This document shows positions 25,309 to 33,904 of a DNA stretch of 64,000 bases, piece after piece; the stretch's first letter is position 1, and each line of letters starts with the position of its first letter. Both the position numbers and the translations under genes were made by a program. The notes under the pieces were generated by a model that was not told the origin of the DNA, made no database searches, and was given only the letters and a program-made list of their open reading frames with translations. The stretch spans positions 1-64,000 of the forward strand of contig JBQTIP010000020.1 in the NCBI GenBank assembly GCA_052388025.1, in the 5' to 3' direction. The stretch is from JBQTIP01 sp052388025 (GTDB taxonomy: Bacteria > Actinomycetota > UBA4738 > HRBIN12).

Positions 25309-26766
25309 TCACGTCGTCCACGGTGCGCTGCAGACGTTCTTGACGTCCGCGTAGAAGTCGAAGCTCCGCCTTCCACCTTCGCGGCCGATCCCCGAGTCCC
25401 GGGCGCCGCCGAACGGCGCTCGAAGGTCCCTGACGAAGAAAGAGTTCACCCAGACCGTCCCCGCTACGACGCGAGCCGAGACGCGCTCGGCCCGCTCCGG
25501 GTCGCCCGTGTAGACGATGGCGGCGAGCCCGTAGTCGGTCTGATTCGCCATCTCGACGCCCTCGGCCTCGTCGACGAAGCGCTGCAGCGTGAGAACCGGA
25601 CCGAAGACCTCCTGGGTGAGGATCTCCGAGCCGGGCGCAGCGTCCACGAACAGCGTCGGCCGATAGTAGAGCCCGCCGAGCTCCTCGTTCGGGCCGCCGC
25701 CGAGGACGGCCTTCGCCCCGTCCTCCTTGGCGCGCTGCACGAACCCGTTGACCCGCTCGAAGTGCTCGGGTGTGATCTGCGGCCCGATGTCGGTCGAGTC
25801 GAGGCGGGGGTCGCCCTGGCGGATCGCGGAGGCCTTCTCAAGGAACCGGTCCAGGAACGTGTCGTACACGTCCTGTTGCACCAGCAGCCGCGTGCCCGCG
25901 AGACACACCTGGCCGGCGTTGTCGTACTGGTTCACGGCCTGGTCTACCGCGGCGTCGAGGTCGGCGTCGGCGAAGATCAGGAACGGCGACTTGCCGCCGA
26001 GCTCGAGCGACACGGGGGTGAGGTTCTTCGCAGCGGCGGCGCCGACTAGGCGGCCGGTGACCACGGAGCCGGTGAAGGCGATCCGATCCACGCCGGTGTG
26101 GGCCACGAGCGCCGCACCTGCCTCCTCACCGATCCCCTGCACAACGTTGAGGACGCCGTCGGGGAGCCCGGCCGCGTGCGCGATGTCGGCGAGCATGGAT
26201 GCGGTGAGCGGCGCCCACTCCGGAGGCTTCAGCACGACGGTGTCGCCGGCCGCGAGCGCGGGGGCGAGCCTCCAGGTCGCGAGCATCAGCGGCGCGTTCC
26301 ACGGGGTGATGACCACGGCCACGCCGGCCGGCTCCCACCGGACGCGGTTCACGTGCTCTCGGATCTCGAAGTCATCCTCGTGCAGCGCCGCCAGCTGATC
26401 GGCGAAGAAGTGGAAGTTGTGCGCGACCCGGGGCATGACGCTGTTTCGCATCGAGCGAAGCAGGGAGCCGTTGTCGGTCGTCTCCACCACGGCCAGCTCG
26501 TTCACCCGCTGCTCGATGCCCTCCCCGATCGCGTGGAGGATGCGGGCTCGCTGGTCCGGCGCCGTGGCCGCCCAGCCGGGGAACGCGGCTCTGGCGGCAG
26601 CCACCGACGCTTCGGCCTCGCGCCCGCCGCCTCGCGCAACCATCGCGAGCAGCTCGCGGTCGATCGGTGAGTGGTCGAGGAACATGTCCGAGGAGGGGAC
26701 GCGCGAGCCCCCGATCCAGTGATCGGCCGAGACCCTGATGCCCTCGATCGTCGAGACGTTCGCCAT
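25309..26766 (-). CDS. hpaE: 5-carboxymethyl-2-hydroxymuconic-semialdehyde dehydrogenase-like ALDH
   Basis: 485 residues, complete aldehyde dehydrogenase. ITPWNAP and FTGSVVTGR bind NAD; the general base Glu is in SLELGGKSP; the nucleophile Cys is in NAGQVCLAG. The C-terminal WVNSFFVRDLRAPFGG is typical of HpaE/HpcC. It would oxidise the semialdehyde produced by an HpaD-type dioxygenase, whose gene lies 15 bp downstream. The substrate call rests on this neighbourhood as much as on sequence. ATG 26766 follows a weak purine-rich site. Confidence 0.85.
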   Translation of the reverse strand: MANVSTIEGIRVSADHWIGGSRVPSSDMFLDHSPIDRELLAMVARGGGREAEASVAAARAAFPGWAATAPDQRARILHAIGEGIEQRVNELAVVETTDNGSLLRSMRNSVMPRVAHNFHFFADQLAALHEDDFEIREHVNRVRWEPAGVAVVITPWNAPLMLATWRLAPALAAGDTVVLKPPEWAPLTASMLADIAHAAGLPDGVLNVVQGIGEEAGAALVAHTGVDRIAFTGSVVTGRLVGAAAAKNLTPVSLELGGKSPFLIFADADLDAAVDQAVNQYDNAGQVCLAGTRLLVQQDVYDTFLDRFLEKASAIRQGDPRLDSTDIGPQITPEHFERVNGFVQRAKEDGAKAVLGGGPNEELGGLYYRPTLFVDAAPGSEILTQEVFGPVLTLQRFVDEAEGVEMANQTDYGLAAIVYTGDPERAERVSARVVAGTVWVNSFFVRDLRAPFGGARDSGIGREGGRRSFDFYADVKNVCSAPWTT

Positions 26767-26815
26767 CGGCCTGCCAGCCCCAGCCGAATCCTACGCCGGG
26801 CCGCGCCTCGAGCGC

Positions 26816-27739
26816 CTAGCCGACCGGCGTGAGCCAGTCGAGGTACTTCTCGATCTCGCCCTTCGTGGCCCCGAAGAACGCCCCCTGGATCTCCTTGGTG
26901 ATCGGGCCGCGCGTGCCCTCGCCCACCGTCCGGTCGTCGACCTCGCGGATCGGTGTGACCTCGGCCGCCGTCCCGGTGAAGAAGCACTCATCGGCGTTAT
27001 AGAGGTCGGTACGCACGAGGTCGGCCTCGCGGACCTCGTACCCCAGGTCTCGCCCGATCGTGATCACCGACCCGCGGGTGATGCCGTCCAGGCAGCCCGC
27101 GGAGATCGGCGGGGTGAACAGGACGCCGTCGCGGACGATGAAGATGTTCTCGCCCGAGCCGTCGGTCACGTGGCCCGCCTGGTTCAGCATGATGGCTTCG
27201 TCGTAGCCGGCGTGGATGCTCTCGATCTTCGCCAGCACCCCGTTGATGTACTGACCCGTGGCCTTGGCCGAGGATGGAAGCGAGTTCTGGTCGTTGCGCT
27301 TCCAGGACGAGATCTTCACCCGGACGCCGGCCTCCAGGGCCCCCTCCCCCAGGTAGGCGCCCCAGGGCCAGACCGCGATCGTCACGTCGACCGGCGCCTG
27401 AAGGGGGTTCACCCCCATCTCGCCGTATCCCCGCAGGACGAGCGGTCGGATGTAGCAGGCCGAGAGACCGTTCGCCTTGATGGTCTCCTTGATCGACTCC
27501 CCGAGCGCCTCGAGAGAGTAGGGGATCTCCATGTGGTAGAGCTTGGCGGAGCGCAGCAGTCGCTTGAGGTGCCCCTCGAGGTGCCACACGGCCGGACCGT
27601 TCTTCGTCTCGTAGCAGCGGATGCCCTCGAACACGCCGCTGCCGTAGTGGACCGAGTGAGACAGCACATGGATCCTGGCGTCGTCCCAGGGGACGAGCTT
27701 CCCGTTCATCCAGATCTTCTCGACGGGCGTGATGGGCAC
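26816..27739 (-). CDS. ilvE: Branched-chain amino acid aminotransferase
   Basis: 307 residues from GTG 27739, chosen for GGGAGG six bases upstream; the open frame continues far upstream only as an antisense shadow. Fold type IV aminotransferase: HYGSGVFEGIRCY at residues 31-43, the PLP lysine K159 in LPSSAKATG, and EIFxG-type turn as DECFFTGTAAEVTPI. It makes leucine, isoleucine and valine from their 2-oxo acids in the cytoplasm. In actinobacteria ilvE often sits between the FAH-gltX pair and serA, as here, so I take it as a backbone gene flanked on both sides by accessory DNA. Confidence 0.95.
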   Translation of the reverse strand: MPITPVEKIWMNGKLVPWDDARIHVLSHSVHYGSGVFEGIRCYETKNGPAVWHLEGHLKRLLRSAKLYHMEIPYSLEALGESIKETIKANGLSACYIRPLVLRGYGEMGVNPLQAPVDVTIAVWPWGAYLGEGALEAGVRVKISSWKRNDQNSLPSSAKATGQYINGVLAKIESIHAGYDEAIMLNQAGHVTDGSGENIFIVRDGVLFTPPISAGCLDGITRGSVITIGRDLGYEVREADLVRTDLYNADECFFTGTAAEVTPIREVDDRTVGEGTRGPITKEIQGAFFGATKGEIEKYLDWLTPVG

Positions 27740-27868
27740 CGGGGCCTCCCTTCGCGGCCCGAGGTGCGGGCCTGCTTCGGCGGTTTCGGGTACGACGCGA
27801 ACAGGATACCGGCTGCGTGGGGCTCGCCGGGGCCTCCGGCTGGACTTGCGAGGAGCCCTCCCAATAGA

Positions 27869-29300
27869 GTGCGCCTCGTGACCCCCGCCGGGCGCTCGCG
27901 CTCCACGGCGCCGTCGAAGCGCGTGATCATCATCGGAGCCGGCATCGCGGGGCTGGTCGCGGGCTTCGAGCTGCTCCGCCGGGGACACGAGCCGCTCGTC
28001 CTGGAGGCGCAGAACCGGGTGGGCGGCCGCATCTACACGCTTCGGGACTTCGCGCCCGGGCTGTACGCGGAGGCCGGGGCAATGCGCATCCCGCGCGCGC
28101 ACGAGCTCACGCTCGAGTACTGCCGGTTGTTCGGTCTGGAGCTGCGACCGTTCGTGATGGGCAATCCCAAGGGATTGGTCTACGTCGGCGGCGTCCGCAT
28201 GAGCGCGGAGGAGGCGGATGCGCGCCCGGAGCGGCTGCCCTTCGCCCTCGCCGAGCACGAGGCCGGCCGCAACGCCGACCACCTGTGGCAGGAGGCCATC
28301 GCCGACATCCGCGAGCTGCTGGAGCGGGACGGCGACGCGGCCTGGGACGAGATCGTCCGGCGCTACGACCAGTACTCGCTGTACGAGTTCCTGAAGGTCA
28401 AGGGGTTCTCCGAGGGCGCCATCGAGTACTACGCGGTCATGAACTTCGTCGAGGCCGACATGAACAACGCCGTCGTGGAGGTGCTGCGGGAGGACCTGGG
28501 AGGCGCATTCGAGGACATGCAGGAGATCGTCGGCGGCATGGACCGGCTGCCGAACGCCTTCTTCGAGCGCCTCCAGGGCAACGTCCGGCTGGGCGCCCAG
28601 GTCCACGCGATCGACCAGGACGAGCGCTCCGTCACGGTGCACGTGAAGACGGAGGCCTCGCGCTACTCCGTGACCGGGGAATACGCGATCTGCACGCTTC
28701 CCTTCCCCGTGCTCCGCTCCGTCGAGACGATCGCGCCGTTCTCACGCGAGAAGCAGCGGGCCATCCGGCAGCTCAACTACCCACGCCTCGACGAAGGTTC
28801 TGTTCCAGGTCCGCCACCGGAGGTGGGAGACCGAGGACGGGATCTTCGGCGGCGCGTCCGTCACCGACCTGCCGATCCGGCGGATGAACTACCCGACGCC
28901 CGACCTCACCAACGAGCGCGGGGTGCTTCTCGCTTCCTACACCTGGGGACAGGATGCGCTCCAGTGGGGTGCGATGGACGACGAGACGCGCCTCGAGGAG
29001 GCGCTCGACGACGTGTCGCGGATCCACCCGTGGATCCGCGAGGAGTACGAGGTGGGGGCATCGCACGCGTGGTACGGGGACCGCTGGGCTCGGGGAGCCT
29101 TCGCGCTCTTCGCCCCGGAGCAGCAGACGGCACTCCAGGAAGCGATCGTGAAGCCCGAGGGCCGGATCCACTTCGCGGGCGAGCACTGCTCCCTGTACCA
29201 CGCCTGGATCCATGGGGCGTTGGAATCGGGGATCAGGGCGGCTCGAGAGATCCATGAGACCCCACCGGCCCCGGCCCCGATCCGGGCGGAACGACTCTAG
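27869..29300 (+). pseudogene. Flavin amine oxidase, frameshifted
   Basis: GTG 27869 (or 27878) opens a flavin monoamine oxidase with VIIIGAGIAGLVAG, VLEAQNRVGGRI and a substrate-binding middle part. An extra C in the run at 28780-28782 breaks the frame; STKVLFQVRHRRWE and the FAD-binding C-terminus (GRIHFAGEHCSLYHAWIHGA) continue in the next frame to TAG 29300. Dropping one C gives a protein of about 476 residues. The family oxidises amines or L-amino acids to aldehydes or oxo acids with H2O2. As written the gene is broken; sequencing error is possible. Its TAG shares the CTAG at 29297-29300 with the convergent methyltransferase. Confidence 0.83.
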
Positions 29301-30085
29301 GGCAGGTCGTACGCCCGCCAGAGTATCGGGTACTCCCGATCGATCAGCTCGTCCAGTCCCCCGAACCGCTCAACGGCCCAGGGTCGGAGCGACGCGACCG
29401 CCAGGCGCCGGGCCTCCTCGTCGACCCGCCACGTCCAGGAGTGGAGGCCCTGAACGATCTGATCGAGGAAGGCGCCGACGGTGAGGTCGCCTTTCGCGAA
29501 GACCACGGGGAGCTCCCGGAGGCGGGCGCCGTGAGCCAACATCGCCCGCCCGAGAGCCTCCAGGTTCCTCCAGTGCAGACCGACCGGGGCCGCGAGCTCG
29601 CCGAGCTCCTCCTCCAGCCGGGAGAGGATGTCGGCGAACGGCTCCGTCATCAGCCCCTGGTTGATCAGAACCACGCCGCCGGGGCGAGCGACGCGGACGA
29701 GTTCTGCCACGGCCCGCTCCCAGTCCGGGATCAGTTGGAGCACATGCCGGACCACCGCCCCCCCGAAGGCGCCGTCGTGGAACGGCAGAGCTGTGGCGTC
29801 TCCCAGGACCAGCGGGAAGGGGCGATGCCCGGCCTTCTCGACCAGTTTGGCCATCATCGCTATGGAGAGGTCCACACCGACCATGGCCACGCCGGCCTCG
29901 TACAGCGGCAGCGCGATCTGCCCGGTGCCGACGCCGACGTCGACGGACGGGCCCCGTCCCTCCAGCTCGGCCAGGAGCAGGCCGATCACGCGGCGGTGGG
30001 CCTCCGGAGACGTCGGCCGCGTCCGGTCGTAGTACTCGGCGGCTCGGTCGAAGCTGAGCGAACCCGAACTCGACCCGCCGGTCAC
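29297..30085 (-). CDS. Class I SAM-dependent methyltransferase
   Basis: 262 residues. SAM-binding motif I is VDVGVGTGQIALPL near residues 48-61; an acidic residue ends strand 2 (VGVDLS), and a post-motif GDATALPFHDGAFGGAVV is typical of Methyltransf_11/25 enzymes of the UbiE-like kind. The acceptor cannot be deduced. It is convergent with the amine oxidase gene (sharing CTAG) and lies 10 bp downstream of the DmdA/GcvT-like gene on the same strand, so the two are probably co-transcribed, which hints at one-carbon metabolism but does not prove it. Confidence 0.85.
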   Translation of the reverse strand: MTGGSSSGSLSFDRAAEYYDRTRPTSPEAHRRVIGLLLAELEGRGPSVDVGVGTGQIALPLYEAGVAMVGVDLSIAMMAKLVEKAGHRPFPLVLGDATALPFHDGAFGGAVVRHVLQLIPDWERAVAELVRVARPGGVVLINQGLMTEPFADILSRLEEELGELAAPVGLHWRNLEALGRAMLAHGARLRELPVVFAKGDLTVGAFLDQIVQGLHSWTWRVDEEARRLAVASLRPWAVERFGGLDELIDREYPILWRAYDLP

Positions 30086-30095
30086 GCGAGAAACC

Positions 30096-31244
30096 TCACG
30101 ACCTCGGAATGTTCTTGCTCGGGTCCACGAACGGGAGTGCCGCTACGGTGATGAGCACCGGTCCCGCGGGCGAGGCGGCCTCCAGCCGTGTCCCGGCCTC
30201 CGCGAGGCCGATCGGCACCCAGGCATAGCCGATATTCCGGTCCAGGCGCGGTGACCACGTCCCCGCCGTGAGACACCCGATCTCCTCACCGTTGTCCTGC
30301 ACGGGCCAGAAGTCAGAGAGCGCGCCCTCAGCCGTCATCGGCTCGCCGCCGATGTCCACACCGACGAGCTTGCGCTGCACGCCTTTCGCAGCAATGCGCG
30401 TCAGGGCCTCCTTGCCGATGTAGTCGGCTTCCTGGGGCTCGACGAGACGCTCGAATCCGGTCACCTCGAAGGGGGTGTTCTCCATCGTGATGTCCGAGCC
30501 GTAGTTGAAGATCCCGGCCTCGATGCGCCGAGCCTCCGAGGGCGCGATCGCGCGGATCCCGAACGGCTTGCCGGCCTCCATGACCCGCTCCCAGAGATCG
30601 TCACCTCGGCTGCCGTCACGGAGGTAGAGCTCGTAGCCGACCTCGCCTGTCCAGCCGGTCCGGCTCACGATCAGCGGGATGTCGTAAGGGGGCTCGTCAC
30701 ACCAGTAGTAGCGCAGGCCGGCGATCCCCTCCCCGAACAGGGCCACCATCACATCGGTCGATCGCGGCCCCTGGACCTGCAATGGCGACACGTCGGGCTG
30801 GTCGATGTCGATGTCCATGCCCGCGCAAGCCGCGACGCCTTTCGCGTAGAGCGCCGCGTCGCTATCGGCGAGCGCCAGCCAGAAGTGGCTCTCGCCGAGC
30901 CGAAGGAGTACCGGGTCGTTCACGATGCCGCCGCGCCTGGCGATGAGCGGTGCGTACTTGCACTGCCCCACCCGGCAGGTCGTGAGATCCCGGCACGTCA
31001 GCATGTTCGTGAAGTCGAACGCGTCAGGGCCGGTGATCTCCACGATCCGCTCCACGGCGACATCCCAGACCGTGACGTCGTTGAGCAGCGCCCAGTACTC
31101 GGTAACGGGGTCGTCGTAGAGCGTCGGGAGCAGCATGTGGTTGTAGAGGCCCCAGCTCTTGCACCCGTACCGCTTCGTCGCGTCGAAGAAGGGCGACTTC
31201 CGGTACCAGGGGGCGATGTAGAACGTGAACGTCTCCTGCGTCAC
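30096..31244 (-). CDS. DmdA/GcvT-like tetrahydrofolate-dependent aminomethyltransferase family protein
   Basis: 382 residues from GTG 31244, with AAGGAGG nine bases upstream. The full GcvT architecture is present, including the C-terminal barrel. Sequence features recall the dimethylsulfoniopropionate demethylase DmdA and its relatives: YNHMLLP, WDVAVERIVEITG, TCRDLTTCRVGQCKY, LADSD and LQVQGPRS. These enzymes pass a one-carbon group from a methylated or aminomethyl substrate to tetrahydrofolate. DmdA proper is only one branch, so an N- or S-methyl compound other than DMSP is equally possible. No glycine cleavage partners are nearby. Confidence 0.85.
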   Translation of the reverse strand: MTQETFTFYIAPWYRKSPFFDATKRYGCKSWGLYNHMLLPTLYDDPVTEYWALLNDVTVWDVAVERIVEITGPDAFDFTNMLTCRDLTTCRVGQCKYAPLIARRGGIVNDPVLLRLGESHFWLALADSDAALYAKGVAACAGMDIDIDQPDVSPLQVQGPRSTDVMVALFGEGIAGLRYYWCDEPPYDIPLIVSRTGWTGEVGYELYLRDGSRGDDLWERVMEAGKPFGIRAIAPSEARRIEAGIFNYGSDITMENTPFEVTGFERLVEPQEADYIGKEALTRIAAKGVQRKLVGVDIGGEPMTAEGALSDFWPVQDNGEEIGCLTAGTWSPRLDRNIGYAWVPIGLAEAGTRLEAASPAGPVLITVAALPFVDPSKNIPRS

Positions 31245-31278
31245 GGCCGCGGTCCTCCTTGGCGGTTGGGAGCGAACG

Positions 31279-32535
31279 CTACCCGACGGAGGTGGTTCGC
31301 TGCTCGCGCACGAGCCTCCGGACGGCCGGGATGAGCACGGCCGAGGCCACCAGGCAGCTCAGCCCTCCGATCGCGTATGCACCTCGCGCCCCGATGGCCT
31401 CCACCAGCAGCCCGCCGAACGTGAACGACGCCGCGAACGCGATCAGGACCGCGGCGTCCGAGGCGCCCATCACTCTCGCCCGTACTGCGTCCGGCGCCCG
31501 TCGCTGGACGATGCCCGTTTCGGCGACGTGCGTAAAGCCCTCCCCGATGCCGGCCGCCAGCGTGAGGACGAGCGCCGCCGCGAACCACGGAGCGATGCTG
31601 GTGAGCCCGATTCCGAGCCCGATCACGACGGTACCGAACAGCAGGCTCCATGGCTCCCGGGCCGCGTTCAGATAGCGGGCGCCCAGGAGGGAGCCCAGCG
31701 CCGCGCCGCCCCCCCACAGCGCGGTCAGCGCGCCGTACCCGGTGGAGCCGGTGCCGAAGAGGTCGGCGAGCGCGACCTCGGCGACGAGCGTGAAGCCCGC
31801 ACCGAGCAGCAGCACCACCCACGCCAGGGTGATGATCCGAAGCACCGGCTCGCGAGCGAGGAACACCACGCCCGCCCGGAGGCCTCGGTACTCGTCGCCG
31901 CCCTCCACCCTCGCCTGTGAGAAGGGTGCCCGGATGCTCCGCACGATCAGGGCGGACACCACGAACGAGACGGCGTTCAGCCCGTACACCCAGTAGCCGG
32001 CGACGCGCAGCTCTGCTGCCGTGTTGTCGCCCGCCAGGATCCCGACGAGCCCGCCCCCGAGGAGCGGGCCCACGAAGAAGCCCAGGTTCACCCCGATCGA
32101 GACCATCCCGTTCGCCCATGAGAGGTCCTCCTCCCCAATGAGGTTCGGGATGGCTGCCCGCGAGACCGGGAAGAACGGGGTCTCCACGACCGCGGTCGCG
32201 AATGCGACCACGAGCATCTGCGTCGGGGTTCGGGCGAACGCGAGGACGAGGAACCCGACGGCTCCGAGGAGGTCGGAGCCGATCAAGACCCTCCGTCGGT
32301 CCAACCGGTCCCCGAGCGCCCCGGCGAGCGGCGTGAACAGACCCGAGGCCCCGAACGTCACCAGCAGCGCGGCAGAGACCCACGTCGCCGACTCGCCGGT
32401 CCGCCGGAAGATGATGTAGGCGAGCGCCGTGAAGGCGGCTCCGCTGCCGGTGAGCGAGATGGACCGCGCGAGCGCCAGGCGGCGCACGGCGATCCGCGGC
32501 TGCGTGCGCGCCCTCGGGGTTCGTTCGGTCTTCAT
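31279..32535 (-). CDS. MFS transporter (tandem copy 1)
   Basis: 418 residues, about 12 membrane helices. The TM2-TM3 loop GALGDRLDRRRVLIGSD is a good motif A, and TAVVETPFFPVSRAAIPNLIGEEDL is shared with its neighbour. It looks like an EntS-type exporter. It starts 7 bp after the upstream MFS gene's stop, so the two are one operon, and they are tandem duplicates that have diverged (matching SIS/LITG starts, ETPF, DLSWANG). Possible products are drug or metabolite export; nothing in the sequence names a substrate. Confidence 0.87.
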   Translation of the reverse strand: MKTERTPRARTQPRIAVRRLALARSISLTGSGAAFTALAYIIFRRTGESATWVSAALLVTFGASGLFTPLAGALGDRLDRRRVLIGSDLLGAVGFLVLAFARTPTQMLVVAFATAVVETPFFPVSRAAIPNLIGEEDLSWANGMVSIGVNLGFFVGPLLGGGLVGILAGDNTAAELRVAGYWVYGLNAVSFVVSALIVRSIRAPFSQARVEGGDEYRGLRAGVVFLAREPVLRIITLAWVVLLLGAGFTLVAEVALADLFGTGSTGYGALTALWGGGAALGSLLGARYLNAAREPWSLLFGTVVIGLGIGLTSIAPWFAAALVLTLAAGIGEGFTHVAETGIVQRRAPDAVRARVMGASDAAVLIAFAASFTFGGLLVEAIGARGAYAIGGLSCLVASAVLIPAVRRLVREQRTTSVG

Positions 32536-32542
32536 GCCACCC

Positions 32543-33748
32543 CTACACCGGCTCGACGATGGTCTCGGCCGCCAGCGGCCCCCGACGGGTAGGGCGCAGC
32601 ACCGCGACGAGGATCACGGCCGCCACTGCGGCTGTGGCTCCCCCGACCGCGTAGACGCCCTGCGGGCCGACCAGCTCGAGCGCGGGCCCGGCGAGCGCGA
32701 ACCCCACGGCAAGCCCCGTGTGGACGATCCCGTCCGAGGCGGCCAGGACGCGGCTCCGGACGACATCGGGCGTCCTCCGCTGCCGGATGCCCTGCTCGGC
32801 AACGAGCGTGAGCGCGTCGCCGGTGCCCCAGGCGAAGGTCAGCGCCAGGATCGGGACGAACCAGGCGGATGCCCCGATGGCCAGGCCGCAGACGGCCACC
32901 ACCGCCGTGCCGATCACCAGCCACCACGGCTCGGTCCGCTCGCTCATGAACCGCCCCCCGAGTGAGCCGAGCACCGACCCCGCACCCCAGCACGCGATGA
33001 TCAACCCGAACCCGATGGAGCCGGTGCCGAACAGCTCCGTGAGCGGACGGTCGGCCACCATCCCGGACCCGGCCCCGAGCACCAGAGCGAACCAGGCCAG
33101 CGTGATCGTGCGGAGCACGCGATCGCGAGCCAGGAAGACGAACCCGGCTCGCAGCCCCCTGTGCTCGGCCGCATCCGCTCGTTCGCCGGAGAAGCGGCCG
33201 CTCACCGTGAACACCAGGAGCGCGGAGAACGCGAAAGAGACCGCGTTCAGCACGAACACGGCCTGGGCCCCCACGGTCGCCGCGAGGACCCCTCCGATCG
33301 CCGGCCCAACCATGATGCCCATGTTCCGGCCGACGGCTATCAGTCCATTTGCCCAGCTCAGGTCCTTCTCCTCGACGAGGTTGGGGATGGCCGCCGCGGA
33401 TGCCGACCAGAACGGCGTCTCCACGAGAGCGGAGGCCGTAGCGAGGACGAGGATCAGGCCAGGGTCGTGGGCCAGCGCCATGGCTCCGAAGGCGGCGATG
33501 CCCAGCAGGTCCGAGACGATCATGACCCGCTTCCTGTCGAACCGGTCGCCCAGGGCCCCGCTGAAGACGCTCGTCACTCCGAAAACGCCGAACGTGAGCA
33601 AGAGCGTGGCCGAGAGCCACGCCGAGGACCCGTCCGTCTCGCGGAACATGTAGTCCATGAGCGCCGTGTACGCCGCGGCGCCTCCGGTGATGGAGATCAG
33701 GCGCGCGGTGGCCAGGCGGCGCACTGCGGATCTCGGCGATGTCGTCAT
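32543..33748 (-). CDS. MFS transporter (tandem copy 2)
   Basis: 401 residues, paralogue of the gene just downstream. Motif A is GALGDRFDRKRVMIVSD, followed by ALVETPFWSASAAAIPNL and EEKDLSWANGL. ATG 33748 has GGAG at eight bases. The pair could work as separate pumps or, by analogy with some paired transporters, as a heteromer; that is speculation. Upstream is a 156-bp leader with an inverted repeat and a six-codon reading frame. It lies between accessory DNA and serA. Confidence 0.87.
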   Translation of the reverse strand: MTTSPRSAVRRLATARLISITGGAAAYTALMDYMFRETDGSSAWLSATLLLTFGVFGVTSVFSGALGDRFDRKRVMIVSDLLGIAAFGAMALAHDPGLILVLATASALVETPFWSASAAAIPNLVEEKDLSWANGLIAVGRNMGIMVGPAIGGVLAATVGAQAVFVLNAVSFAFSALLVFTVSGRFSGERADAAEHRGLRAGFVFLARDRVLRTITLAWFALVLGAGSGMVADRPLTELFGTGSIGFGLIIACWGAGSVLGSLGGRFMSERTEPWWLVIGTAVVAVCGLAIGASAWFVPILALTFAWGTGDALTLVAEQGIRQRRTPDVVRSRVLAASDGIVHTGLAVGFALAGPALELVGPQGVYAVGGATAAVAAVILVAVLRPTRRGPLAAETIVEPV

Positions 33749-33792
33749 GAAGCGGACTCCGTGCTGTCGTGGTGGGCGGTGGGTAGGGGCGA

Positions 33793-33864
33793 GTGACTCA
33801 TCCCCGCGGGAGCGGGCGCCGCGCTAGGCGCGCGAGAGCGGAGTCACCCAGTGAGTCGCTTCAT
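33793..33864 (-). promoter_or_regulatory. Structured leader with mini-ORF upstream of MFS pair
   Basis: Reading the minus strand, ATG at 33864 starts a 6-residue peptide (MKRLTG, TGA at 33844). GTGACTC over its end (33841-33847 on the plus strand as GAGTCAC) can pair with GAGTCAC at 33793-33799, closing a GC-rich 41-bp interior, or partly with the neighbouring GACTCAC. Leader peptides with alternative stems control some efflux genes, so attenuation is possible. The mini-ORF lacks a ribosome site, so confidence is low. Confidence 0.25.
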
Positions 33865-33904
33865 CACGCGGGCGAGTGTAGCAGCGCGGTCAAGCCCGGT
33901 GCGC

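Noticed and set aside
26738..27868. Long 5' extension of the amine oxidase frame
   Set aside because: This part is antisense to ilvE; the oxidase begins just before VIIIGAG at a GTG near 27869.
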